Assembly (NCBI GenBank): GCA_041159865.1
Contig: JBEAXK010000069.1
Coordinates: forward strand, 1-41,763
DNA from: BJGN01 sp041159865
Lineage (GTDB): Bacteria > Bacteroidota > Bacteroidia > Chitinophagales > Saprospiraceae
Direction of reading: 5' to 3'
DNA: 41,763 bases
Shown here in pieces: positions 26,675 to 35,873 of this stretch. The translations under genes and the position numbers were made by a program. The notes beneath the pieces were generated by a model. It was not told the origin of the DNA and made no database searches. It was given only the letters and a program-made list of their open reading frames with translations. Positions within the stretch are counted from its first letter, which is position 1, and the number at the start of each line of letters is the position of its first letter.

Positions 26675-28957
26675 ATGTCGAATCAAAATTATTTAAATGC
26701 ATTAAATGCGGTTCAGCAAAATGCAGTGACAACCCTCGATGGTCCCGTTTTAGTGATTGCAGGTCCAGGCTCTGGTAAAACAAGAGTTTTAACCTATCGG
26801 ATTGCCCATATTCTTCAATCGGGGGTTTCCGCTGATCGAATTTTAAGCCTTACTTTTACAAATAAGGCGGCCAGAGAAATGCAGGAAAGAATACATGCTG
26901 TTGTGGGTACCAGTGCCAACGGGATCTGGGCAGGTACTTTCCATTCCCTTTTTTCGAGAATTCTTAGGATGGAAGCGCACCATATTGGTTATCCAACCAG
27001 CTTTACCATTTATGATACGGAAGATTCAAAAAATGTGCTTTCCGCTTTGATTAAAGAATTAAATCTCGATAAAGAAACCTATCAGGTGAATCAACTTCGA
27101 AATCGCATTTCTGCAGCTAAAAGTTCCCTCATAACGCCTACCATGTATGAGTCGAACGCTGAGTTTATAAAACAAGATAGAGCAGCGGGCAGACCTATGA
27201 TAGCTGTTTTGTACAGAAAATATACAGAACGTTGTAAACGGGCGGGTGCTATGGATTTTGATGATTTGCTATATCGCCTTTATGAACTGTTACAAAGAAA
27301 TCCAGATAATATTTTAGATAAATACCGGCAAAAATTCAAATATGTCATGGTGGATGAGTTTCAGGATACGAATCACCTCCAATATGCTATCATTAGAAAA
27401 TTAGTTCATTTCGAGGGAAGTAAGCGAAATATTTGTGTTGTCGGCGATGATGCCCAGAGTATATATTCCTTTCGTGGCGCAACCATTCAGAATATTCTTG
27501 ATTTTGAAAACGATTTTAAACCCTTTGGTATTCAGGTTTTTAAACTAGAGCAGAATTATAGAAGCAGTGAGGAAATTGTTCAGGCCGCCAATGTTCTTAT
27601 ACAACATAATACGAAACAAATTCAAAAGAAAATTTGGTCACATAAAGGTGTTGGGCATAAAATAAAAGTAGTCAGGGCTGTAAGTGACAATGAGGAAGGG
27701 AAACAGGTGGTCAGTACCTTATCTGAACTAAGAAATAGATATCATCTTTCCTGTAGTGAAATAGCTATTTTATACAGGACAAATGCACAATCCAGGGTTT
27801 TTGAAGAATATTTACGCAGAGAAAATATTCCTTATAAAGTTTTTGGAGGGCTTTCTTTCTATCAGCGAAAGGAGGTAAAAGATTTAATTTCTTATCTGAG
27901 GGTGATCATTAATCCCGCTGATGACGAAGCATTGAAAAGAATCATTAATTACCCCAGAAGAGGTATCGGTGAAACTAGCATTCAGAAAATGCTCCAAATG
28001 TCCGCTGAAAAAGAAGTTCCACTTTGGGAGGTAGTGAGGGAAGAAGGCCTCAATAATCAGAAAGCACCCAAACTGTTAAAGCAATTTGTTGAAATGATCC
28101 TATCTTTTTATGAGAAAAAGGATACTGAAAATGCTTTTGATATTGCCACACTCGCCGCAAAACAGTCGGGAATCATTGATTTGTTAAAAGCAGATACAAC
28201 ACCAGAAGGAATCTCCAGAATAGAAAATGTAAACGCATTATTAGATGCAGTTAAAAATTTTGTTGATGAAGACGAATCAGATCAGGTTGATGGTCAGTTA
28301 GATAAATCATTGGTTTCTTTCTTGCAAACCATCGCCCTTTATACCGATTTAGATGAAAAGGAGGTCGGGGATGAGACAGTTACCCTGATGTCCGTTCATT
28401 CAGCGAAGGGTCTTGAATTTAAAGCTGTTTTTGTTACGGGTCTGGAAGAAAATCTTTTTCCTTCGCATATGTCTCTTGATACCCTGGAGGGACTCGATGA
28501 GGAAAGAAGACTCTTCTATGTAGCTATAACAAGAGCGGAAACTTTCCTAATATTATCGTATTCTCTCAGCAGATATAAGTTTGGGCAAATGAAATATAGC
28601 GAAATGTCCAGATTTTTGGAGGAGCTACCCAGTGAATTTCTGGAATCTACTTCTCCCATGCGTTCAAATAACAGATCTGTTCAAACCACTTCCACGGTGA
28701 CTGGATTTGCTGCGAACACCCGAAAACCAATGAATAAAATTCCTGATAAGTTTAACGCGGAAGATTTTATCGCAAGCCCTCCAGAATCGCTTGCACCAGG
28801 CATGTCTGTGTTACATCTTAAATTTGGAAAAGGAAAAATCATGAAAATCGATGGGGGAAAAGATAATAGAGTAGCCACTATTCTCTTCAATGAAATTGAT
28901 GAACCAGAGAGAAGATTAATGTTAAAATTCGCCAAACTGCAGATTATTTCTGAGTAA
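26675..28957 (+). CDS. UvrD/PcrA-type superfamily 1 DNA helicase
   Basis: A 760-residue ATP-dependent 3'-5' DNA helicase for repair and recombination. Motifs in order: Q-motif region 'LNAVQQNAV', motif I AGPGSGKT (29-36), Ia 'LTFTNKAAREM', II 'DEFQDTN', III 'VVGDDAQSIYSFRGA', IV 'LEQNYRSS', V 'VTLMSVHSAKGLEFKAVFV', VI 'RRLFYVAITRAE'. The C-terminal 60 residues ('GMSVLHLKFGKGKIMKIDG') form the Tudor-like domain with which PcrA/UvrD binds RNA polymerase. Length and domain set fit PcrA/UvrD, not Rep or AddA. Convergent with the next gene, with a 12-bp gap. Confidence 0.95.
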   Translation: MSNQNYLNALNAVQQNAVTTLDGPVLVIAGPGSGKTRVLTYRIAHILQSGVSADRILSLTFTNKAAREMQERIHAVVGTSANGIWAGTFHSLFSRILRMEAHHIGYPTSFTIYDTEDSKNVLSALIKELNLDKETYQVNQLRNRISAAKSSLITPTMYESNAEFIKQDRAAGRPMIAVLYRKYTERCKRAGAMDFDDLLYRLYELLQRNPDNILDKYRQKFKYVMVDEFQDTNHLQYAIIRKLVHFEGSKRNICVVGDDAQSIYSFRGATIQNILDFENDFKPFGIQVFKLEQNYRSSEEIVQAANVLIQHNTKQIQKKIWSHKGVGHKIKVVRAVSDNEEGKQVVSTLSELRNRYHLSCSEIAILYRTNAQSRVFEEYLRRENIPYKVFGGLSFYQRKEVKDLISYLRVIINPADDEALKRIINYPRRGIGETSIQKMLQMSAEKEVPLWEVVREEGLNNQKAPKLLKQFVEMILSFYEKKDTENAFDIATLAAKQSGIIDLLKADTTPEGISRIENVNALLDAVKNFVDEDESDQVDGQLDKSLVSFLQTIALYTDLDEKEVGDETVTLMSVHSAKGLEFKAVFVTGLEENLFPSHMSLDTLEGLDEERRLFYVAITRAETFLILSYSLSRYKFGQMKYSEMSRFLEELPSEFLESTSPMRSNNRSVQTTSTVTGFAANTRKPMNKIPDKFNAEDFIASPPESLAPGMSVLHLKFGKGKIMKIDGGKDNRVATILFNEIDEPERRLMLKFAKLQIISE

Positions 28958-28969
28958 TTTGGGGTAATC

Positions 28970-30565
28970 TTATTTGGGTTCTTTTTTATGATGATCCATA
29001 AAGGTTTGCCCCTTGGCGTTTATCATCTCTTTCATTGCCCGGTATAAAATGGGAGCAGTTTCTGACCCAAGAGAGTTTATTTCCCCATAGGGAGCTTCTT
29101 TAAATGAATAGGTGTAGGGTGGATTCTCATCCCATTGACTCTTTGGAACGATGTAACCAATCATATCATTTGAAAGACCCATAGTGAATGAATATTTGGA
29201 TGAGATAAAGCTTCGTAAGGAGGGTGTTTCAAAAGGCTCCATGTTAAAGTCCTGGCCCTTTGGTTTTTCAACTCCTCCATTTAATATTTCAGGATATAAT
29301 TCTCCCGGATAGTGCAAAAAATGGATGTCGCCAAGTTGCCAGGAAGCAATTTCTGTTCTTACATTTATCCAGCTACTCGTACCTCGACTTACTACACCCA
29401 TAAATGCCGCCAAACGGTACAAAGGGTTTGCCAAAGGAAGTTCCAACGTTTTAGCCTTTATACTCAATGTAGCTTTGCGCAGGGTTTTGTTATCTTTACC
29501 TGGTTGTAAACACTGTACGCCCAAGGCAGCTAATTGATACCCCTGAGCTTGAGCCTTTTCAAAATTTGGTTCCAGATATATACGATTTTCCCGAAAGCCG
29601 GGAATAGGAAATTTAGGGGAAGAAGTCATTAGTCCACCAATGGCACCAATAGAAAAAATTGCAGTTCCACCCAATCCCTTTATCAAGGTAGAATCTCCTC
29701 TTTGAACTCCTTTTTCAATTGCTTCCCTTAAATAGTGAGGAAAATCAGAGGTTAAGTACAGATTTTTATTCCAAAGGGTTTCGGGATGATTTGACCAGTT
29801 AAAAAAGACGCCCAGAGTTGTATCTGAAACGGCATCAATTGCTTGTAAAATATTAATTCGAGGGTCCATGACTATGGGGTCTCTGGAATCTTCAACCAGG
29901 TTAGAAGCTCCTGTAAGGTCGTGTCCAACCTTTAGGATAGCAGGTCTTATTTTTTTATTTGCTTCTGTAATGGAAGTTAAAATTCCCTCCTGAACTTGTT
30001 TTGTGTAATCCTTATTTACCCCGGAAGAAAAGGGTGTTTTGCCCCAAAGTCCTACTAAATCGGGTGTTTCGTGACTATGAGTGCTCATAATAACGACATA
30101 ATCAATATTTAAACTGGCTGGAACCTTTTTTCTGACACTTAATATGTCATCGGCTCCAAAACCGATAGCATCTATTACCGTTAAAGCAATTTTATTTTCC
30201 CCATTTGAAATAATCATGGTACGAGCCCAAAGTGGATCATGAACGCCCATGGCTGGCCTGTTATTTTGAAAACCTGCCATCCAGACAGGATCAAATTTAC
30301 CATTTCCATTACCGTCTTTAAAGGTATCCCCATCTTTAGGTTCATATTGGGCATCTCTATTTTTATCCATCCATGTGTCAGGCACTTCTGGCGTAATATC
30401 GATAGCAGCAAATCCCGCTTGCAATAAATTTTCTTTTGAATCCAGCATAAAATCTATGTCAGCATCGGGATGTCTGTCTCTGACTGCCCAGCTAAATCTT
30501 AATAGAATCAAGATAAGCAGAAAAAGCATAAAGCTTGCAATACGAATGAACCATTTTCCTAACAT
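28970..30565 (-). CDS. Neutral ceramidase-like (alkaline non-lysosomal) domain protein
   Basis: A 531-residue protein with an N-terminal membrane anchor (about 8-26). 'LLQAGFAAIDITPEVP' (about 48-63) is the usual opening of the neutral/alkaline non-lysosomal ceramidase N-terminal domain, and 'MSTHSHETPD' matches its zinc-binding H-x-H region. Between them is an acidic insert with calcium-loop-like spacing ('DKNRDAQYEPKDGD', 'KDGNGNGKFDP'). Ceramide hydrolysis is only one possibility: many bacterial members have other unknown substrates. It is the last gene of the minus-strand run Gfo/Idh - M20 - this gene (28-bp gap). Confidence 0.75.
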   Translation of the reverse strand: MLGKWFIRIASFMLFLLILILLRFSWAVRDRHPDADIDFMLDSKENLLQAGFAAIDITPEVPDTWMDKNRDAQYEPKDGDTFKDGNGNGKFDPVWMAGFQNNRPAMGVHDPLWARTMIISNGENKIALTVIDAIGFGADDILSVRKKVPASLNIDYVVIMSTHSHETPDLVGLWGKTPFSSGVNKDYTKQVQEGILTSITEANKKIRPAILKVGHDLTGASNLVEDSRDPIVMDPRINILQAIDAVSDTTLGVFFNWSNHPETLWNKNLYLTSDFPHYLREAIEKGVQRGDSTLIKGLGGTAIFSIGAIGGLMTSSPKFPIPGFRENRIYLEPNFEKAQAQGYQLAALGVQCLQPGKDNKTLRKATLSIKAKTLELPLANPLYRLAAFMGVVSRGTSSWINVRTEIASWQLGDIHFLHYPGELYPEILNGGVEKPKGQDFNMEPFETPSLRSFISSKYSFTMGLSNDMIGYIVPKSQWDENPPYTYSFKEAPYGEINSLGSETAPILYRAMKEMINAKGQTFMDHHKKEPK

Positions 30566-30593
30566 GAGAATCGTTTTATGAAAAGTATTTTAA

Positions 30594-32126
30594 TTATTGG
30601 CTTATTTTTTCACTCAACAGAGAATAGCAAATATGGATTCCCTCCAGGAAATTACTGAATTTCAAGTTTTCGTCCGCAGCATGAATGTTATTATCTGGAT
30701 TAGGAATATTGACGGCAAGTGCTGGAATGCCAAGGGTTGTAATAAATGGGGCGATAGGTTGAGATCCACCGGTGGATCTAACCTTTACATACTGATCGCC
30801 AAATGTGTTTTTCATGGATTGTTCTACCCATTTACCCAAATCTGAATTTAAGTCCGTCCGATAGGCTTTCGAGCCAATTCTAAAAGACAAAAAGGCAAGT
30901 TTAGCATGATTTTTTCTATCTTCAGCACTTGGTTCTTCTTTCACTAAATGAAAACCTGCCTTTAAAACATAATTTCTGAATAATTCAATCATTTTTTCAG
31001 CAGGTGTTTCTGGGACCAGGCGAATATCGAATTCAGCAATGGCATCTTCCGGAATTATTGTTGTGGATAAACGCCCAATTTTAGCAGCCGAGATCCCCTT
31101 TATATTTAGTGATGGATATTGTAAAGCCTCCTGAAAAGAATCACCTATTTTTTCAGGTTTAGCAATGCCAATTCTGGATAAAAGTTCCTCTGTTTCGTCT
31201 GGCACCTTAGCCAGCATAGACTTTGTAAGGCTGTCAAGATGCACGGAATCATAAAAACCTGGGATTAAAACACGTCCCTCTTCGTCTTTCATACCACTTA
31301 TTAGCCTTGAGAGAGCAAATACCGGATTTGGGACGAAATTTCCATATTGACCACTGTGCATGGGGTTTGCAGGACCAAATACCCTAAGGGTAACCGATAA
31401 AATACCTCTTGCCCCAAAAGTAAGGGTAGGTAAATTGGAAACATGTCTGGTTCCATCTAAAATAATCATCCAATCAGCAGCAAAGGCCTCTTTATTTTCT
31501 GTTACAGCTTGTGGAAGGGTGGGCGAGCCCAGTTCTTCCTGAAAGTCCATGATAACCTTTATGTGATAATCACTGGTTTTCCCTTCCGCTTTCATCATTT
31601 TGAGTGCAGTAATAAAAGCTACAACATTACCTTTTGAGTCAGAGGTGGAACGTCCAAAAATTCTCCAGTCTGGCTGATAGGTAAGTTTTACCTTTTCCCA
31701 AGGGACTGTTTGCCATTGATCACCTGTTGGTTTTTTAACTACGGGAATAAAAGGGTTTTCTTGCGACCATTCCGATGCATCAAAGGGCTGACCATCTATC
31801 TGAAGATAGAAAAGAATCGTTTTTGCCCATTTATTGGAAGATTTTTTTTCTGCCAATAAAATGGGAACCTCCTTGGTTGTTACTATTTCCATTTTAAAAT
31901 CCAGTTCCTGGAATACATTCTGACACCAGTTCAGGTTTTGCTGAACATGTTCTTTATTTGAACCTAAATTGGGGATAGTTAGAAATTCTCTAAGCATTTC
32001 AAGCCCTGAATGGAAAGATTCCAGCGGCTTATTTTCTTTTAAAAAGGAATCAGGCATTTGTGCACCAAGTAAACAGGGGATAAAATAAAGGAATAAAAAA
32101 GGAAGCCATTCTTTTAAATGCATCAT
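30594..32126 (-). CDS. M20 family metallopeptidase with altered first metal ligand
   Basis: A 510-residue secreted M20 peptidase (signal peptide 1-22, 'PCLLGAQ'). Motifs: 'YLQIDGQPFD' (107-116) where canonical enzymes have H-x-D, so Q109 replaces the usual His while D111 stays; D163 in 'STSDSKGN'; the E197-E198 pair in 'FQEELGSP'; D224 in 'ILDGTRH'; dimerisation-domain His in 'MHSGQYGN'; and the last ligand H482 in 'NNIHAADEN'. All but the first His are in place. I recall relatives with a 'QxDGQPVDP' motif, so this may be a subfamily feature rather than decay. Likely a dipeptidase or aminoacylase in the periplasm. Confidence 0.88.
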   Translation of the reverse strand: MMHLKEWLPFLFLYFIPCLLGAQMPDSFLKENKPLESFHSGLEMLREFLTIPNLGSNKEHVQQNLNWCQNVFQELDFKMEIVTTKEVPILLAEKKSSNKWAKTILFYLQIDGQPFDASEWSQENPFIPVVKKPTGDQWQTVPWEKVKLTYQPDWRIFGRSTSDSKGNVVAFITALKMMKAEGKTSDYHIKVIMDFQEELGSPTLPQAVTENKEAFAADWMIILDGTRHVSNLPTLTFGARGILSVTLRVFGPANPMHSGQYGNFVPNPVFALSRLISGMKDEEGRVLIPGFYDSVHLDSLTKSMLAKVPDETEELLSRIGIAKPEKIGDSFQEALQYPSLNIKGISAAKIGRLSTTIIPEDAIAEFDIRLVPETPAEKMIELFRNYVLKAGFHLVKEEPSAEDRKNHAKLAFLSFRIGSKAYRTDLNSDLGKWVEQSMKNTFGDQYVKVRSTGGSQPIAPFITTLGIPALAVNIPNPDNNIHAADENLKFSNFLEGIHICYSLLSEKISQ

Positions 32127-32159
32127 GATTTAGATTTTTGGAAATTTGCGTTGTTGAAG

Positions 32160-33305
32160 CTAATCCCACTTTATCTGGATTTTTTCACCCGTTTTAACTG
32201 CTTTAAAAATGGCTTCGATGATCACCATATCTTTGAGCCCCTCTTTACCATCAACGGGTAAAAAGGGGGTTTTATCTCGTAAAATAATCTCTGCCATCTC
32301 CTCCATTTGTCGTAATTGATGGGTAACATGAGGTTGCGTGAATTCCCCTTTATGTGTTTTACCTTTTATGGGACCATATCCTGTTGCGGGTTGTAATTCA
32401 GCAAATCCAGAATGACCAGTTAGTAAAAAGCGGTCCAAAAAACTCGTATTATAGGTAGACAAGCACGAAGCAACGGCTCCATTAGGGAATCCCATCTGGA
32501 ATTGAATGGTTTCATCAACCCCCTCTTTAAATTTAACAGGATCTGTTTTAGTTTCCTGGGCTGTTACCCAAACTGGTTCTTCACCAATCATGTATCTAGC
32601 TCCGTTAATGGCATAAATACCAATATCCATCATCGCACCGCCACCGGCCAGCTCTTTATTTAGGCGCCATTGATTGGGGTCCCCGATTTTAAATCCACAA
32701 AGTCCTTGAAAAAACACTAATTTTCCAAATTCACCTGCCATTCTCATGCGGACAATTTCCTGCGTTTTAGCCTCAAAATGCATTCGGTAACCAACCAGCA
32801 ACTTCACACCCGCTTGTTCACAGGCTTTTATCATTTCTTTTGCCTCATTTACATTGACAGCCATCGGTTTTTCGCAAATAACATGTTTGCCAGCAGCAGC
32901 CAAACGAAGTGTTTGGTCTTTGTGCTGTGCATTTGGGGTGCATATATAAACAGCATCTATTTCAGGATTATTCTTGATGGCATCAAAATTTCCATAGTGA
33001 TAGCAGCTGTTATCAGGTACCTGATATTTGTTTTTCCAGGTTTCAATTTTTGAAGGTGTTCCACTAATTAGCCCTGTTATTTTAACCCTGTCACTATCTT
33101 TAATAGCTTCAGCTACCCGGTTTGCATAACTGCCTAATCCAAGAAAAGCTACACGTAAGGGAGGACCGTCGGGACGGGGTTGGGTCTCAAACGGGGAATA
33201 ATTTTTAGCTAGTTCAGGTAAAAAACTAATCATACCCAGGGATAAAGGGAGAAGTTGGAGGAAATCACGACGGTTACGCATCAGAGAAACATTTTTAGGA
33301 TTCAT
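32160..33305 (-). CDS. Gfo/Idh/MocA family oxidoreductase with Tat signal
   Basis: A 381-residue NAD(P)-dependent oxidoreductase. The N terminus has a twin-arginine motif ('RNRRDFLQLLPLSLGM', about 10-25), so the folded, cofactor-loaded enzyme is probably exported. ATG at 33281 is an alternative start that keeps the signal. The Rossmann loop is 'GLGSYANRVA' (56-65), the conserved 'CEKPMAVN' (144-151) carries the catalytic EKP, and 'GGGAMMDIGIYAIN' is the second hallmark. Exported members of this family act on sugars and glycans. First gene of an operon with the M20 peptidase (33-bp gap) and ceramidase-like protein; divergent from feoA. Confidence 0.92.
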   Translation of the reverse strand: MNPKNVSLMRNRRDFLQLLPLSLGMISFLPELAKNYSPFETQPRPDGPPLRVAFLGLGSYANRVAEAIKDSDRVKITGLISGTPSKIETWKNKYQVPDNSCYHYGNFDAIKNNPEIDAVYICTPNAQHKDQTLRLAAAGKHVICEKPMAVNVNEAKEMIKACEQAGVKLLVGYRMHFEAKTQEIVRMRMAGEFGKLVFFQGLCGFKIGDPNQWRLNKELAGGGAMMDIGIYAINGARYMIGEEPVWVTAQETKTDPVKFKEGVDETIQFQMGFPNGAVASCLSTYNTSFLDRFLLTGHSGFAELQPATGYGPIKGKTHKGEFTQPHVTHQLRQMEEMAEIILRDKTPFLPVDGKEGLKDMVIIEAIFKAVKTGEKIQIKWD

Positions 33306-33322
33306 GTTAAAGATAATTATTT

Positions 33323-33338
33323 AAATCTAATTAGATTT
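33323..33338. promoter_or_regulatory. Perfect 16-bp palindrome AAATCTAATTAGATTT
   Basis: A perfect palindrome in the divergent oxidoreductase/feoA region, just downstream of a minus-strand TAnnTTTG box. Its half-site TTAGATT recurs at 33437-33443 and 33452-33458 near the candidate feoA promoter. Confidence 0.5.
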
Positions 33339-33343
33339 TCAAT

Positions 33344-33351
33344 CAAAATTA
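33344..33351 (-). promoter_or_regulatory. Candidate -7 box TAATTTTG for the oxidoreductase operon
   Basis: On the minus strand this matches the Bacteroidota -7 consensus TAnnTTTG, 39 bases before the start codon. No TTG is found at the usual -33 distance; the palindrome at 33362-33379 occupies that place. Confidence 0.4.
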
Positions 33352-33361
33352 TTTTTTACGG

Positions 33362-33379
33362 ATACCTAATATTAGGTAT
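33362..33379. promoter_or_regulatory. Perfect 18-bp palindrome ATACCTAATATTAGGTAT
   Basis: A perfect 18-base palindrome, 99 bases upstream of feoA and over the -33 region of the minus-strand promoter. ACCTAA/TTAGGT arms recall DtxR/MntR-type metal regulator half-sites, but in reversed order, so the regulator is not identified. Confidence 0.55.
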
Positions 33380-33437
33380 TTTTAAAAAAGGTGACTTTTG
33401 ACATCTTATTTTTTTAGCATTACATTTATTTTTGGTT

Positions 33438-33445
33438 TAGATTTG
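33438..33445 (+). promoter_or_regulatory. Candidate -7 box TAGATTTG for feoAB
   Basis: Matches TAnnTTTG, 33 bases before the feoA GTG start. A TTTG at 33397-33400 is too distant to be a normal -33 element. Overlaps one TTAGATT repeat. Confidence 0.4.
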
Positions 33446-33478
33446 TGTTAATTAGATTAAATCAAAATAAGCATCGTC

Positions 33479-33718
33479 GTGGTAAAGGTTCATACTAGTG
33501 AAAAAATACTTTCCTGTGCCAAAGTTGGCGTTAAAGGAGTAGTTTCTCATTTTAAAGATGAGCATGTAGCTTGTCGTTTAATATCTATGGGATTAGTACC
33601 CGGATGTACCATTGAAATTTTGCATAAAGCTCCTTTTGGTGGTGGCTGGTATGTGAAATCAGATTGTTTGCATATTGCTATGCGCAGTGAGGAGGCTTGT
33701 TGTATTGTGTTGAGGTAA
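33479..33718 (+). CDS. feoA: FeoA ferrous iron transport accessory protein
   Basis: A 79-residue SH3-like FeoA protein starting with GTG (33479); no ATG is available upstream. Marks: 'CRLISMGLVPGCTIEILHKAPFGG' (core 'LISMGLVPGCTIEIL', about 34-48) and a C-terminal 'MRSEEACCIVLR'. FeoA supports FeoB-mediated ferrous iron uptake at the inner membrane. It lies 21 bp before feoB, in one operon. Two upstream perfect palindromes are candidates for metal-dependent control. Confidence 0.93.
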   Translation: MVKVHTSEKILSCAKVGVKGVVSHFKDEHVACRLISMGLVPGCTIEILHKAPFGGGWYVKSDCLHIAMRSEEACCIVLR

Positions 33719-33739
33719 ATTTTTATCAGATTAATTATT

Positions 33740-35872
33740 GTGGAATCAGAACGGAAGCCAACTCGTGTTGCCCTTATAGGTAATCCAAATTGTGGAAAAA
33801 CATCCCTTTTTAATTTTATTACTGGCTTACAACAAAAGGTAGGCAATTTCCCTGGTGTTACAGTGGATATCAAATCTGCGGAAACAAAATTGCCTGACGG
33901 CGACGTAATATCTTGGGTTGATTTTCCAGGACTTTATAATTTGTATCCCACTTCCAGAGATGAAAAGATGGTGGTACAAAGTCTGTTAGACACAAAAGAT
34001 ATTTACCACCCTGAATTAATTTGTTATGTCGCTGATGTTACCAAACTTGAAAAACACCTATTACTTTTAGACCAGTTAAGGGATATGCAAATTCCATTAA
34101 TTTTGGTTCTAAACATGATAGATTTAGCTCAGAAGGAGAATCTGGAAATTAACGCAGAACTTTTAGCTAAAAAATTAAATATCCCTGTCATTTCAGTAAG
34201 CGGAAGAAGCGGTGAGGGCATCGAAAACCTGTTTGATGCCATAAATGAAAAGATTGAAAGGGTAAAAATTTCCATTGATTCCCCTCATTCCGGGTATAAA
34301 TTTTCAGAAGATGAAAAAATAATCATCGGACAGCTTGAACCTGTTTTTCCTGCATTTTCAGCTTATAAGCGATTACTTATAGCTCACCATGCTACCTGGC
34401 TACCATTTATTTCAGCCAGTGAAAGAATTCATCTTTTAAGTATTCTTGGAGAAAATTCATTTAAAAGTTTGCCTTTTCAAGTTAGAGAAGTAACCCACCG
34501 CTATAACTCTTTTACCCCTTTGATTTCAACTGTGTTAAAGAAAAAGGTGAGTGATGGATTTACATTTTCTGAAAAACTGGATGGATTATTAACCCATCGT
34601 TTCTGGGGATTAATTGTTTTTTTAGCTGTCTTGACTTTCCTTTTTCAATCCTTATATATTTGGGCAGAATGGCCCATGACGCTGATAGAAGAGGGGTTTT
34701 CAAGCCTAAGTAATTACGTTTCTACCCATTTACCCGAAGGGTGGTTCAACCCGTTTTTAACAGAAGGTTTAATTGCTGGCCTCGGTGGAATTTTAGTTTT
34801 TATTCCACAGATTGCCTTACTGTTTTTCTTAATTTCTATTCTGGAGGAAATTGGCTACATGTCTCGTGCAGCCTTCCTTTTTGACAGAATAATGCAACTC
34901 TTTGGACTAAACGGAAGGAGTATGGTGGCACTTATTTCGGGTGGTGCCTGTGCTATTCCAGCTATTATGAGTACCAGAACCATTGCTTCCTGGAAGGAAA
35001 GATTAATCACCATATTGGTCACTCCTTTTATCAGCTGTTCTGCGCGAATTCCCGTTTATACAGTGCTTATTGGTCTGGTAATACCCTCTAAAACAGTTGG
35101 TTATATTTTTAATTTACAAGGATTAGCATTTCTTGGATTATATTTATTAGGTATTTTTGCCGCTTTAATATCAGGGTTGTTATTAAAATGGTGGATAAAA
35201 AGTGATGAACCCTCTTTTCTTTTATTGGAACTACCTGATTATAAATTACCTGTTTGGAGAAATGTAGGATTAACAGTTTGGGAAAAGGTAAAAACATTTA
35301 CACTCGAAGCGGGAAAAATTATCTTAATTATTTCTGTAGTTCTTTGGTTTTTAGCAAATAACGGACCTTCTTTAAAAATTGAAGCTGCCCAAAAAGAAGC
35401 AAAAAGAGTGTCTATTGAAAAGCAACTGTCTCAGGAAGAATCGGATAATCTTTCCAAAGCTTATCTTCTTGAAGCCTCTTATGCTGGAATTTTAGGAAAA
35501 ACAATTGAACCTGTTATTCGTCCATTAGGTTTTGACTGGAAAATTGGAATCGCTTTATTGACTTCATTTGCGGCGCGTGAAGTTTTTGTAGGTACTATGG
35601 CTACTATTTATAGCCTTGGTCAAAATGATGACGAATTAACTTTGAGGGAACGTCTGGCGGTGGAGAAAAATCCAGAAACGGGTAAGTCCAGATATGATTT
35701 AGCAACTGGAATTTCTCTGTTGCTTTTCTATGTTTTTGCCATGCAATGTATGAGCACACTGGCGGTTGTGAAAAGAGAGACTAAATCATGGAAGTGGCCA
35801 ATGATACAATTTTTAGGTATGACGATTATTGCCTACATTAGCAGTTTCATTGCCTTTCAAGTACTTTCATAA
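33740..35872 (+). CDS. feoB: FeoB ferrous iron transporter
   Basis: A 710-residue ferrous iron transporter starting with GTG (33740). The N-terminal G domain has G1 GNPNCGKT (14-21), G3 'DFPGLY', G4 'NMID' and G5-like 'SVSGRSGEG'. A helical GDP-release region follows, then two Gate domains with 'SGGACAIPAIMSTRT' and 'SCSARIPVYTVLIG', in which the Cys-containing motifs match the iron path, and 'FAAREVFVGTMATIYSLG'. No C-terminal FeoC-like part. It moves Fe2+ into the cytoplasm with nucleotide hydrolysis. The next gene starts one base after its stop codon. Confidence 0.96.
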   Translation: MESERKPTRVALIGNPNCGKTSLFNFITGLQQKVGNFPGVTVDIKSAETKLPDGDVISWVDFPGLYNLYPTSRDEKMVVQSLLDTKDIYHPELICYVADVTKLEKHLLLLDQLRDMQIPLILVLNMIDLAQKENLEINAELLAKKLNIPVISVSGRSGEGIENLFDAINEKIERVKISIDSPHSGYKFSEDEKIIIGQLEPVFPAFSAYKRLLIAHHATWLPFISASERIHLLSILGENSFKSLPFQVREVTHRYNSFTPLISTVLKKKVSDGFTFSEKLDGLLTHRFWGLIVFLAVLTFLFQSLYIWAEWPMTLIEEGFSSLSNYVSTHLPEGWFNPFLTEGLIAGLGGILVFIPQIALLFFLISILEEIGYMSRAAFLFDRIMQLFGLNGRSMVALISGGACAIPAIMSTRTIASWKERLITILVTPFISCSARIPVYTVLIGLVIPSKTVGYIFNLQGLAFLGLYLLGIFAALISGLLLKWWIKSDEPSFLLLELPDYKLPVWRNVGLTVWEKVKTFTLEAGKIILIISVVLWFLANNGPSLKIEAAQKEAKRVSIEKQLSQEESDNLSKAYLLEASYAGILGKTIEPVIRPLGFDWKIGIALLTSFAAREVFVGTMATIYSLGQNDDELTLRERLAVEKNPETGKSRYDLATGISLLLFYVFAMQCMSTLAVVKRETKSWKWPMIQFLGMTIIAYISSFIAFQVLS

Positions 35873-35873
35873 C

